A model generated the notes under the pieces. The model was not told the origin of the DNA, did not search any database, and saw only the letters and a program-made list of their open reading frames with translations. A DNA stretch of 64,000 bases from contig NZ_KE384034.1 in the NCBI RefSeq assembly GCF_000423545.1, positions 32,213 to 96,212 on the forward strand, read 5' to 3'. The position numbers and the translations under genes are program-made. Source of the DNA: Metapseudomonas resinovorans DSM 21078. Its GTDB lineage: Bacteria > Pseudomonadota > Gammaproteobacteria > Pseudomonadales > Pseudomonadaceae. Positions 10,140 through 20,103 of the stretch are shown here, in pieces (position 1 is the first letter of the stretch; each line of letters starts with the position of its first letter).

Positions 10140-10846
10140 AGCGTGCGGCGGGTTTCACCCTGCTTGAGCTGTTGATTGCTATCGCCATTTTTGCACTGCT
10201 GGCCATGGGCACCTGGCGCATGCTCGGGGCGGTCATCGACAGTGACGAGGCGACGCGCGTGCAGGAGCAGCAACTGCGGGAGCTGGTCCGCGCTATTTCG
10301 GCCTTCGAGCGCGACCTTCGCCAGGTGATCTCGCGACCGATACGCGATGCCTACGGCGAGCCTCGAGCCGCGCTGTTGGGCGAGCGCCAGGGCGACAACG
10401 ACAGCCTAGAAATGACCCGCGCCGGCTGGCGCAACCCGACGGGCGGGCAGCGCTCCCGCCTGCAGCGGGTGAGCTGGCAGCTTTCCGGCGAGCGCCTGGA
10501 GCGGCGCTACTGGACGGTGCTGGACCAGGCCCAGGACAGCCTGCCGCAGGTGCAGAACGCCCTGGATGGCGTCACGGCCATGAAGCTGCGCTACATGGAC
10601 GACAGCGGCGACTGGCAGGAAAGCTGGCCGCCAGCTGGCCTGTCGGAAGACGAGCGCCTGGATCGCCTGCCGCGCGCCTTGGAGTTGACCCTGCAGCACC
10701 GTCGCTATGGCCAGCTGCGTCGGGTCTTGCGCCTGGTGGAAACGCCGCCCCGGCAACAACCCCTGGCGGAAGAAAACCAGCCAGACGGGGAGCAACAGGC
10801 CCCGCAGGGTAATCAACAGGCCGACGGCGAGGAGCAGGCGCAATGA
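10136..10846 (+). CDS. xcpW: Minor pseudopilin XcpW (GspJ)
   Basis: GspJ-family minor pseudopilin of 236 residues. The ATG at 10136 overlaps the xcpV stop (ATGA) and gives MKRAAG before the cleavage site and FTLLELLIAIAIFALLAMGT after it. The frame is open further upstream, but that part is the xcpV coding region read out of frame. The body has the GspJ features LRELVRAISAFERDLRQV and the PRALELTL strand. It ends in a Gln/Glu/Asn-rich tail of about 35 residues. Confidence 0.94.
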   Translation: MKRAAGFTLLELLIAIAIFALLAMGTWRMLGAVIDSDEATRVQEQQLRELVRAISAFERDLRQVISRPIRDAYGEPRAALLGERQGDNDSLEMTRAGWRNPTGGQRSRLQRVSWQLSGERLERRYWTVLDQAQDSLPQVQNALDGVTAMKLRYMDDSGDWQESWPPAGLSEDERLDRLPRALELTLQHRRYGQLRRVLRLVETPPRQQPLAEENQPDGEQQAPQGNQQADGEEQAQ

Positions 10847-11814
10847 AGCGGCAGGCGGGCGTTGCGTTGCTGACCGTACTGCTGGTCGTGGCGGTGGCCA
10901 CTGTGGTCTGCGCTGGACTCATCGCCCGGACGCAACTGTCCATCCGTTCCAGCGGCAATGAACTTCACAGTCGCCAGGTGGCCCAGTACGCGCTGGGCGG
11001 CGAGGCACTTGCCGAGGCGATCCTCGTGCGTGACCTGCGCCAGGGCGATCCGCGTACGCCGGTGGATCATCTGGGTGAAGCCTGGGCGCGTCCCTTGAGT
11101 ACCTTCCAGCTGGACGATGGTGGGTCGCTCAGTGTGCGCATCGAGGACCCCAGTGGCCGTTTCAATCTCAACAGCCTGGTACGAGATGGCCAATTGAGCG
11201 AACCGGGTATCCGTCAGTTCCGTCGACTGCTGCTGCGTCTGGGAATCGAGGCGCCGTACACCGAGCGCCTGGTGGACTGGCTCGACCCTGACCAGGAGCC
11301 CTATGGTCCCAACGGCGCGGAAGATAACCAGTACCTGCTGCTGCAGCCGCCATACCGTGCGGCCAACCACGCCATGAGCGATGTGTCCGAGTTGCGCCTA
11401 GTGTTAGGCATGACGGAGCTGGACTACCGCAAGTTGCTGCCCTTCATCACCGTGCTGCCGGAGGATGCCGCGCTCAACGTCAACACCGCCAGTGCCATGG
11501 TGCTGTCCACCCTGGCCGACAATCTGGACGCCGATGCGGGGGGGCTGCTGATGGCAGCACGGGGTGCCACCGGCTTTCGCAGCCTGGATGCTTTTCTCGG
11601 CCAGCCCGCCTTGGCGGGTATGGGGCTCGAGGCCCAGGGGTTGGCAGTCGGCAGCCAGTATTTCCAGGTGATCAGCGAGGTGCGTCTCGCCGGTCGCCGC
11701 CAGGTTCTAGTCAGTACCCTGCAGCGCGGTAGCGACGGCAGGGTACGCGTTCTCTCTCGTGATCTCGGGCAGGGCGGCTTGCCGCCGGCGCCCGTCAAGG
11801 AGCCGCATTCATGA
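10843..11814 (+). CDS. xcpX: Minor pseudopilin XcpX (GspK), pseudopilus tip
   Basis: GspK-family tip pseudopilin of 323 residues. The leader is MKRQAG followed by VALLTVLLVVAVATVVCAGL. As in other GspK proteins, the +5 Glu is absent (Thr here). The two alpha-helical SAM-like domains show EDPSGRFNLNSLV, ERLVDWLDPDQEP, EDNQYLL, YRAANHAMSDVSELRL and LPEDAALNVNTAS. It overlaps xcpW and xcpY by 4 nt each. Confidence 0.95.
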   Translation: MKRQAGVALLTVLLVVAVATVVCAGLIARTQLSIRSSGNELHSRQVAQYALGGEALAEAILVRDLRQGDPRTPVDHLGEAWARPLSTFQLDDGGSLSVRIEDPSGRFNLNSLVRDGQLSEPGIRQFRRLLLRLGIEAPYTERLVDWLDPDQEPYGPNGAEDNQYLLLQPPYRAANHAMSDVSELRLVLGMTELDYRKLLPFITVLPEDAALNVNTASAMVLSTLADNLDADAGGLLMAARGATGFRSLDAFLGQPALAGMGLEAQGLAVGSQYFQVISEVRLAGRRQVLVSTLQRGSDGRVRVLSRDLGQGGLPPAPVKEPHS

Positions 11815-12953
11815 CACAGGCTTGCATCTTCCTCCCGGTGGCCGCTTGCAATCAGCTGGACGCCGAACTGGAGGTGCTGCTCTGGCAAGGAGGCACGGGC
11901 CGTCGCCTGCCATTCGCCAGGGCGTTGGAAGAGGTGTTGCCGCCCTGGCGGCTGATCTTGCCGGTGGAGGCGGTGACCTGCTGCGCGGTCCGCCTGCCCA
12001 CCCAGAAGGGCCGCTGGTTGCGTCAGGCCTTGCCGTTCGCGGTGGAAGAACTGCTCGCCGAAGACGTGGAGAGCTTCCACCTCGCCCTCGGTGGTGCGTT
12101 GGCCGATGGCCGGCACCGGGTATTCGCAGTGCGCCGCAGCTGGCTGGCAGGCTGGCTGGAACTGGCCGGAAAGCTCGGCCCCAGGCCTGCGGCCATCCAG
12201 ATCGACGCTGACCTGTTGCCCGAGCAGGGAACCCAGTTGCTCTGGCTGGAGCAGCGTTGGTTGCTGGGTGGTGAAGGTAGCGCCCGGCTCGGTTTCGATG
12301 AGCAGGATTGGACTTACCTGCGGGACGCCTGCCCGGCACCGCGCAGTGCTCGTGCGCCTGCGGAGCGCAATACGCTGGACGGCGTGGATGAATGGCATGA
12401 AACAAGCGACGCCTACGGTTGGTTGGCGGCGCAGAAGGGCAGCGACCTGGCCCAGGGTGAGTTCACCTTGAAGGAAGAGCGTCAGCGCTGGTCGCGCTGG
12501 AAACCGCTGCTGGGGTTGGTGGGCCTGTGGTTGTTGCTGCAGTGGAGCTTCAACCTGATTCAGACCTGGCAGCTGCAACGTCAGGGCGATACCTACGCAG
12601 CGGCCAATGAAGCGCTCTACCGCGAGTTGTTTCCCCAGGACAACAAGCTGGTGAACCTGCGGGCGCAGTTCGACCAGCACCTGGCGGAAGCCTCCTCTTC
12701 GGGGCAGGGGCGCTTGCTGGCCTTGCTCGGTCAAGCGGCCCAGGCACTGATCGCCGAGGGCGCGCAGGTGCGGGTGCAGCAGTTGGACTTCAGCGAAACG
12801 CGGGGTGATCTCGCGCTGCAGGTTCAGGCACCGGGCTTTGATGCCCTGGAGCGCTTGCGCGAGCGGCTGATCGGTAGCGGGCTATCCGTACAGATGGGGT
12901 CGGCCAGTCGCGACCAGAGCGGCGTCAGCGCGCGCCTGGTGATAGGGGGATGA
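11811..12953 (+). CDS. xcpY: Type II secretion bitopic protein XcpY (GspL)
   Basis: GspL-family protein of 380 residues. Its cytoplasmic actin-like domain (about 1-230) binds the XcpR ATPase. One membrane segment follows (LLGLVGLWLLLQWSFNLI, near 233-250). The periplasmic C-terminal domain (about 270-380) is ferredoxin-like and pairs with XcpZ. The N-terminal fragment WLRQALPFAVEELLAEDVE is characteristic. It is translationally coupled to xcpX and xcpZ by 4-nt overlaps. Confidence 0.94.
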   Translation: MTQACIFLPVAACNQLDAELEVLLWQGGTGRRLPFARALEEVLPPWRLILPVEAVTCCAVRLPTQKGRWLRQALPFAVEELLAEDVESFHLALGGALADGRHRVFAVRRSWLAGWLELAGKLGPRPAAIQIDADLLPEQGTQLLWLEQRWLLGGEGSARLGFDEQDWTYLRDACPAPRSARAPAERNTLDGVDEWHETSDAYGWLAAQKGSDLAQGEFTLKEERQRWSRWKPLLGLVGLWLLLQWSFNLIQTWQLQRQGDTYAAANEALYRELFPQDNKLVNLRAQFDQHLAEASSSGQGRLLALLGQAAQALIAEGAQVRVQQLDFSETRGDLALQVQAPGFDALERLRERLIGSGLSVQMGSASRDQSGVSARLVIGG

Positions 12954-13474
12954 AGATGCTCGACACGATCAAGGTACCGCTCCAGGCGCAATGGCAGACT
13001 TCCTCCCTGGGCGTACGTTGGCGCGCCATGCCGGCGAGGGACCGCATGGCCTTGCTGGGGCTCGGCATGTTCCTCGGCCTGGTCCTGCTCTACCTGCTGC
13101 TCTGGTTGCCGGCAGAGCGCCGTCTGGCCAGCGCCCGCGAGTATTTCGAGACTCAGCGCAGCTTGCATGCCTATCTGCAGCTGCATGAACCCAAAGCGCG
13201 ATCGGTGCAGAGTCAGCCGCAGAGCCAGGTGGAACCGGAGCGGCTGCAAGGGCTGGTCACCGCCACGGCTGCCCAGCAGGGGCTGGCCGTTGAACGTATC
13301 GATAGCGATGCGCCGGGCACGGTGCAGGTAAACCTGCAGCCGGCGGCTTTTCCCAGCCTGTTGCGTTGGTTCGGCGTGCTGGAAGGGCAGGGGGTGCGAA
13401 TCGACGAGGCTGGAATGGATCGCAACGAGGACGGTCGGGTGACGGCGCGGGTATCCCTGAAGGTTGGAAGCTGA
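12950..13474 (+). CDS. xcpZ: Type II secretion bitopic protein XcpZ (GspM)
   Basis: GspM-family protein of 174 residues, last gene of the xcpR-Z operon. A cytoplasmic N-terminus precedes a membrane segment at about residues 35-55 (LLGLGMFLGLVLLYLLLWLP). A coiled coil and a small periplasmic domain follow (GLVTATAAQQGLAVERID, then FPSLLRWFGVLEGQGV). The ATG at 12950 overlaps the xcpY stop; a second ATG at 12956 is possible. Confidence 0.94.
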   Translation: MKMLDTIKVPLQAQWQTSSLGVRWRAMPARDRMALLGLGMFLGLVLLYLLLWLPAERRLASAREYFETQRSLHAYLQLHEPKARSVQSQPQSQVEPERLQGLVTATAAQQGLAVERIDSDAPGTVQVNLQPAAFPSLLRWFGVLEGQGVRIDEAGMDRNEDGRVTARVSLKVGS

Positions 13475-13622
13475 TCCAGCCCCAACCTGGTGCGTGCGCA
13501 CTGAGCGGGTGCTCGCCGGAGGGGTGGCGGAAGTGGCCGAAAGGTCCGGCTGAAGAAAAATTCCATACAGGGTGTTGACTTAGCGGAGGCCTCTGCGTAA
13601 ATTGCGCGCCTCGCAAGGCGAT

Positions 13623-13698
13623 GGGTGATTAGCTCAGCCGGGAGAGCATCTGCCTTACAAGCAGAGGGTCGGCGGTTCGATCCCGTCATCACCCACCA
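13623..13698 (+). tRNA. tRNA-Val (anticodon TAC)
   Basis: A complete cloverleaf of 76 nt includes the encoded CCA. The acceptor GGGTGAT pairs with ATCACCC. The anticodon loop is CTTACAA, so the anticodon is TAC (Val). The T arm GGTTCGATCC is standard. Confidence 0.96.
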
Positions 13699-13735
13699 TT
13701 CCTTGTGAGATTTCGGACGAAAGTCCGGCCGACGC

Positions 13736-13812
13736 GCAGCGGTAGTTCAGTCGGTTAGAATACCGGCCTGTCACGCCGGGGGTCGCGGGTTCGAGTCCCG
13801 TCCGCTGCGCCA
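13736..13812 (+). tRNA. tRNA-Asp (anticodon GTC), copy 1
   Basis: The 77-nt cloverleaf with encoded CCA has acceptor GCAGCGG pairing with CCGCTGC, anticodon loop CTGTCAC (anticodon GTC) and T arm GGTTCGAGTCC. Confidence 0.96.
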
Positions 13813-13914
13813 TATTCCCCATGTTCGAGATGCTCGGGCATGAGGCGGCAAGGTCCACAGGGCCAGGTCGCCAGACGATGCAAAAGTTTCACCGGACGCA
13901 AGTCCAACCGACAC

Positions 13915-13991
13915 GCAGCGGTAGTTCAGTCGGTTAGAATACCGGCCTGTCACGCCGGGGGTCGCGGGTTCGAGTCCCGTCCGCTGCGCCA
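13915..13991 (+). tRNA. tRNA-Asp (anticodon GTC), copy 2
   Basis: The sequence appears identical to the tRNA at 13736-13812. The roughly 20 nt in front (CGGAC-AAGTCC--CCGAC) also resemble those in front of copy 1, so the pair arose by a tandem duplication of about 180 bp. It is followed by the cluster terminator. Confidence 0.96.
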
Positions 13992-13999
13992 TATAGAGA

Positions 14000-14034
14000 A
14001 GCCCTCAGGTAGCAATACCTGAGGGCTTTTTCTT
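14000..14034 (+). terminator. Strong terminator of the tRNA cluster
   Basis: A 12-bp perfect stem AGCCCTCAGGTA / TACCTGAGGGCT with GCAA loop is followed by TTTTCTTT. Confidence 0.93.
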
Positions 14035-14127
14035 TGCCCGAATTAATTTTTCGGTCACCTGGAATCGTTACATTCTTGGCATGTTCTTTGTTTCCAATAC
14101 GCCTGTTGACGTCAGGAGGAACTAAAG

Positions 14128-14214
14128 ATGGACGATTACCAGGAAGAAATTCTCGATTTCCACGCCACCGAGCAAGACCCGGTAGAGCCAGCCGAAGACG
14201 CCACCGAAATGTGA
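14128..14214 (+). CDS. Candidate 28-residue acidic small protein
   Basis: ATG 14128 to TGA 14214 encodes a peptide beginning MDDYQEEILDFHATEQDPVE, with about nine acidic residues and no Lys or Arg. It has an excellent ribosome binding site, AGGAGGA at 14114-14120, seven bases from the ATG. A terminator upstream isolates it from the tRNAs, so it needs its own promoter. The stop abuts the convergent AraC-type gene with no spacer. A sigma54-like element (TTGGCATG-N4-TTGTT, 14076-14092) lies about 25 nt upstream of the Shine-Dalgarno sequence but has T where the -12 C is expected. No function is recognised. Confidence 0.6.
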   Translation: MDDYQEEILDFHATEQDPVEPAEDATEM

Positions 14215-15252
14215 TCAGCCCGCTTGGCGCTGGGCGCGGCGGAACTCGCCCGGCGTGCTGCCGCTCCAGCGCTTGAAGGCGCGTTGGAAGGCTTCTGCCG
14301 AGGCGAAGCCGAGCAGGTACGCGATTTCGCCGAAAGCCAGTTCGGTGTCGCGGATGTAGGCCATGGCCAGGTCGCGGCGGGTTTCATTGAGGATGGCGCG
14401 AAACTGGGTGCCTTCTTCGGCCAGCTTGCGGCGAAGGGTCCAGCTGGGCATCTGCAGGCGCGCTGCCACTTCTTCCAGGTCCGGCTCGCGCCCGTGCAGC
14501 AGCGGCCCCAGCAATTGGGTGATGCGCTCGCGCAGGCTGCGGGTGCGCGTCAGCTGCTGCAGCTCCCCTTCACAGATATCCAGCAATTGTCGCCAGGTAC
14601 TCGGGCAGTGTTCTCGGCCGCGTTGTGCCAGCGTGTCCTGGGAGAGGCGCAACTGGTTGGCGCCGGCCTCGAACTCCACCGGGCAGCCGAAATGTTCGGC
14701 GTAGCGCTCGGCGTAGTCCGGCGCGGGGAACTCGATTTCCACCTTCTCTATGCGAATGTCGGCGCCAACCAGTTGGCTCAGGTAGCTCTGCCAGCCCGCC
14801 AGTACCGAATCCACCACGAAGCGGTTGTAGGCGTTGTAGGGGCTGATGGAATAAAAGCGCAGCCAGGCGCCCTTGCTGTCCTCGTGGAAGCTCGACTGGC
14901 CACGGTAGTTGCTGGCGTAGAGCAGTTCGAAGCGGGTCAGGGCGCGAGCGGCCTCCCGCAGGTTCGGTGCCTGGCCGGCACAGACGCCGGCAAGTCCCAA
15001 GTGGGCGAGGCGGCTCAGGCGGCCCATGTTCAGTCCCAGTGCGGGATTGCCGCTGAGCTGGATGGCGGCGTGACCGAGGCGCATGTAGCGCGGGATTGAC
15101 AGGCGGCCGTGAGGTTCGGCGAATCGGGCGGCATCCAGGCCGAAGCGCTCCAGCAGTTCCGCAGGGGATTGGCCGCTCTGTTCCAGTGCTGCCGCCATGC
15201 CGTGGACGAAACTCACGGAGAGGTCGCCCAGCTTGACCCGCTGCGCTTTCAT
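14215..15252 (-). CDS. AraC-family transcriptional regulator
   Basis: The 345-residue protein has an N-terminal ligand-sensing domain of the type found in OruR/ArgR-like AraC regulators (about 20-200). A C-terminal AraC HTH pair spans about 245-340. The first helix-turn-helix includes LEEVAARLQMPSWTLRRKLA, and the second includes FGEIAYLLGFASAEAFQRAF. It overlaps the upstream nitrilase-like gene by 4 nt, so both come from one promoter divergent from fadH. It may bind the 21-bp-phased repeat at 16247-16282 and control fadH; that link is inference from position. Confidence 0.9.
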   Translation of the reverse strand: MKAQRVKLGDLSVSFVHGMAAALEQSGQSPAELLERFGLDAARFAEPHGRLSIPRYMRLGHAAIQLSGNPALGLNMGRLSRLAHLGLAGVCAGQAPNLREAARALTRFELLYASNYRGQSSFHEDSKGAWLRFYSISPYNAYNRFVVDSVLAGWQSYLSQLVGADIRIEKVEIEFPAPDYAERYAEHFGCPVEFEAGANQLRLSQDTLAQRGREHCPSTWRQLLDICEGELQQLTRTRSLRERITQLLGPLLHGREPDLEEVAARLQMPSWTLRRKLAEEGTQFRAILNETRRDLAMAYIRDTELAFGEIAYLLGFASAEAFQRAFKRWSGSTPGEFRRAQRQAG

Positions 15253-16181
15253 TTCTCCCCCAGCCAGGCATTCAGCAGGTGGCTGCCCGGCGCCTCGCTG
15301 GCTTGTCGCGTGTTGCTAGGCGTCAGCTCGCTGCCGGCGGGTGAGTTGTGCAGGGGCCAGAGGCGGCCGCGCAGGAACAGGACTTCGCTGGCGGTGGTCT
15401 GACCGTCGCTCAGGGTCACCCGGCTGTGCGGATAACCCTGGCTCCAGCTTCGAGTGATGGTTACCAGGCCGCTGCTGGTTTGCAGGCTTTGGCGCGATTC
15501 ACCCCGGGCGCTTTGCGGCCAGGGCTGGCTGAACGGCTCGTCCAGCAGCAGGCCGTCCGGGGAGAAGGCCAGTGCCAGGTTGTAGAGGGCGCCATGGCCG
15601 CTGCGCAGCTTGCCTTCTTTGAGATAGGGCGAGGGCAGGAGTATGGAGCCGGCCAGGATGGTCACCCGGTACTCACTGGCGAGGCGGCTGAACAGCTTCT
15701 GGTAATCCCGCGCCATGCGCCGGGCCTTGGCCCGCAACAGGGCTTCTTCCAGGTCCTGGCCCTGGAGGAACAGGCGGCCGAGCAGGGTTGGGTGGCTGAG
15801 CGTCAGCAATCGGCCACCCTCGGCAAAGGTGCGGGCCTGGTAGAGGTTGTGCTTCTCGTCCCGCAGCAGCAACCAGGTGCCGATATGGTCGGGCAGTGCG
15901 ACAACGGTCTTGTCGTTGAGCAGGCCCTGGGCACGGGCCTGGTCGAGGGCTGCGACCAGCTTCATGCGCAGCAGGTCCGGGTCGCGGTAATCGCTTGGGT
16001 AGAGCGCCGGTCGAATCGCGAGCAGATTGCCCCGTGCGCTGGCGGTGCCCACGTCGCTGGCCAGGCTGGCGCGTAGATCGGACAGGTAGTGGGCGCGAGG
16101 CCGCTCACCGGTCCATACCGCGTAGGCGGTCAGGCAGCTCACCAGGATGGCGGCGATCAAGGGCGTCAACAGTTTGCGCAT
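15249..16181 (-). CDS. Membrane-anchored nitrilase-like (carbon-nitrogen hydrolase) protein
   Basis: The 310-residue protein has one N-terminal membrane segment (LLTPLIAAILVSCLTAYAVW) and a periplasmic domain that reads like the nitrilase superfamily. Features are MKLVAALDQARAQGLL, the beta strand KTVVALPDHIGTWLLL, and LASEYRVTILAGSILLPSP followed by LYNLALAFSPDG. The position of the catalytic Glu seems to hold Asp98 (LPDHIGT). No clear catalytic Cys is found after ILAGSILL, so it may not be a hydrolase. It is the promoter-proximal gene of a two-gene unit with the AraC regulator. Confidence 0.65.
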   Translation of the reverse strand: MRKLLTPLIAAILVSCLTAYAVWTGERPRAHYLSDLRASLASDVGTASARGNLLAIRPALYPSDYRDPDLLRMKLVAALDQARAQGLLNDKTVVALPDHIGTWLLLRDEKHNLYQARTFAEGGRLLTLSHPTLLGRLFLQGQDLEEALLRAKARRMARDYQKLFSRLASEYRVTILAGSILLPSPYLKEGKLRSGHGALYNLALAFSPDGLLLDEPFSQPWPQSARGESRQSLQTSSGLVTITRSWSQGYPHSRVTLSDGQTTASEVLFLRGRLWPLHNSPAGSELTPSNTRQASEAPGSHLLNAWLGEK

Positions 16182-16246
16182 GGAATGTCCGGGGCGGAGG
16201 AATGCCGATCAGGGTAGGGGACAGGCTGCCGATTGCCAAGGGTGGC

Positions 16247-16282
16247 TGTCAGTTTGGATCAGTAACTTGTCAGTTCTGATCA
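16247..16282 (+). promoter_or_regulatory. Direct repeat, likely AraC-type activator site in front of fadH
   Basis: TGTCAGTTTGGATCA (16247-16261) and TGTCAGTTCTGATCA (16268-16282) match at 13 of 15 positions and are offset by 21 bp, two helical turns. AraC-family monomers typically bind such tandem sites. An AraC-type gene is encoded in the divergent unit. Confidence 0.55.
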
Positions 16283-16311
16283 TTGAGTGGGCGGTGGCGG
16301 CTCTTTATCGT
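16283..16311 (+). promoter_or_regulatory. Candidate sigma70 promoter of fadH
   Basis: TTGAGT (16283-16288), 17 nt and TATCGT (16306-16311) form a weak promoter. The -35 box abuts the proximal copy of the direct repeat, as in activator-dependent class II promoters. The fadH ATG is 75 nt downstream. Confidence 0.4.
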
Positions 16312-16340
16312 CTGCCCCACAACCGATCCCGACCCTCTGA

Positions 16341-18422
<2,082 letters not shown>

Positions 18423-18430
18423 CCCTCTCC

Positions 18431-18455
18431 ACCGCCCGGTTCTGCACCGGGCGGT
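18431..18455 (+). terminator. GC-rich hairpin behind fadH
   Basis: A 9-bp perfect stem ACCGCCCGG / CCGGGCGGT with a 7-nt loop lies 8 nt after the stop. No T tract follows, so termination strength is uncertain. Confidence 0.55.
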
Positions 18456-18669
18456 GCTCCCGCCCGCTCCAACCACGTCACACTTTTGCCTTGCCGTTGG
18501 TCCGACTGGCCGCGACGGCGGGGCACTGCCAACCCAGTCACATTGCTCGTCGGCTAATATCCCCTAGACTTTTCTAAAGTCCGGATCAGTGTGTGCGGAC
18601 GGAAACCGTACGCCGCCAGGCCCCATCAATGCCCGCTGTGATTCACCGCGCAGAACCAGAGGTAGAGCG

Positions 18670-20040
18670 ATGAGCATGCTGAAGAAGCCACAACAGGCGG
18701 AAGCCGTCGTGTTCTTCAACGACCGCGGCATCTGCAAGCAGATGCTCTACTCGGAGTTCGAGGCCATTCTCGACGGTGTGGTCGGCCTGCCTGAGTTCGC
18801 CGACTGCCAGATGCATCTGGCCTACGTGATGATCAATCCGCGCCTGCAGGTGCGTGCGGTGGTTTTCTTCTACCTCGACTTCGACGAAGACGGGCGTGCC
18901 GATACCGGCTGGAACCTGCCGCTGCGGCAATTGGCCGAGCGCTCCGGACGGGGTCCTGACCTGGGGGCCGGCCCCATTCGCCTGGCCTGCCGCAGCCAGT
19001 GCCCGGTCTCCTGGCAGCAAATGCACCTCTGGGACCCAAGCCTCAACGCCGATCGCAACGACCTGGCGCTGCTGCGCGATGCCATCAAGGGCAACAGTCT
19101 CGGTTTGCTGGTGGAGGAGGAGCTGCCCAAGGTGCTGGATGCCGAGCGGTTGCAGGTGGCGTCGGAAGATCGCTGGTACGCCCCGCCGGAGATCACCAAG
19201 GAGATGGCCGAGCAGCTCGCGGAAAAGATGGAAAAGGAGCACCGCCTGAAGACGGCCCAGTTGGTCCGCCAGCAGCGCCTGCGCCTGAGCTCCCTCAGCC
19301 AGCAGAACGAAGAAGCCATCGCACAGGTACGCCAGGCCGCTGATCAGAGCAACTCGGCGCTGCAGGAGCAGATTCGCACCCTGCAACACGCGCTGCGTCA
19401 GCAGGAAGAAGCCAATGCCGGCTTGCAGGCTCAGCTCGATGGCGAGTTGGAGCGCTTCCAGGCCAGCCGCGAGGAAATGAACCTGCAATTGCGCGCCCTT
19501 GAGCGCCACGGGCGCACCGAGGCGGATATCCTTCGTGCCCAGTTCGAGAGCGAGCTCCAGGCACGGGTCACCTTGGCCGTGGCCGAGTACCGCGAGCAGC
19601 TCGCCATCCGGGATGTCGAGTTGGCCTATCGCGACCAGTTGGACGCCCAGTTACAGGCCGAGGTCAATCGCCTGCGCCAGGAGTGCGAGGCGCTGGAAGG
19701 CGAGTCGGGACAGCTGATACTTGAGCGCCTGGCCCAATTGGGCGTGGTGTTTGTGGTTTATCACCCGGGAGCCGGTCACCTGACCATTCCGCTGGCCGAT
19801 ATCTCCCGCTATCAGGGCAACCCCCTGGCTTACGCTGCGGCGAAGTGCTTCGTGTCCGAGAACCAGTACCGCCAGTGGCTGGCCCACTATCAGCAACCCA
19901 CCTGCGAAGCCAGCTTGCCCAATGGTGATCGTTGCAGCATGCCCATCGATCGGGTCGAGGCGCCCAGTCGCTTCGTTGTCGGTGAATCCAACTGCTGCCC
20001 CCGGCATCGGGCGGGAGGGCGACTGCGCACTGCTGGCTGA
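18670..20040 (+). CDS. Coiled-coil protein of unknown function with Cys/His-rich C-terminus
   Basis: The 456-residue protein is not recognised. The N-terminal globular part (about 1-170) contains AVVFFNDRGICKQMLYSEFE and FFYLDFDEDGRADTGWNLPL. A long Glu/Gln/Arg/Leu-rich coiled coil spans about 175-360. The C-terminal domain (about 365-456) contains VVYHPGAGHLTIPL and ends with C, C and CCPRH spaced like a possible zinc site. There is no signal peptide or membrane segment, so it is cytoplasmic. The ATG at 18670, after GAGG, was chosen; a second ATG lies 6 nt on. The 247 bp upstream contain a small inverted repeat, GACTTT-TCT-AAAGTC (18567-18581). Confidence 0.8.
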   Translation: MSMLKKPQQAEAVVFFNDRGICKQMLYSEFEAILDGVVGLPEFADCQMHLAYVMINPRLQVRAVVFFYLDFDEDGRADTGWNLPLRQLAERSGRGPDLGAGPIRLACRSQCPVSWQQMHLWDPSLNADRNDLALLRDAIKGNSLGLLVEEELPKVLDAERLQVASEDRWYAPPEITKEMAEQLAEKMEKEHRLKTAQLVRQQRLRLSSLSQQNEEAIAQVRQAADQSNSALQEQIRTLQHALRQQEEANAGLQAQLDGELERFQASREEMNLQLRALERHGRTEADILRAQFESELQARVTLAVAEYREQLAIRDVELAYRDQLDAQLQAEVNRLRQECEALEGESGQLILERLAQLGVVFVVYHPGAGHLTIPLADISRYQGNPLAYAAAKCFVSENQYRQWLAHYQQPTCEASLPNGDRCSMPIDRVEAPSRFVVGESNCCPRHRAGGRLRTAG

Positions 20041-20103
20041 GCGGACTCGCGTACGCGCCTGACTTATCCTTGCGCCCCCGAACGGACGCCAACGGACCCG
20101 ACC

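Noticed and set aside
14076..14092. A sigma54 promoter in front of the small ORF
   Set aside because: The -24 element fits, but the -12 element has T in place of the critical C; kept only as a remark, not as a feature.
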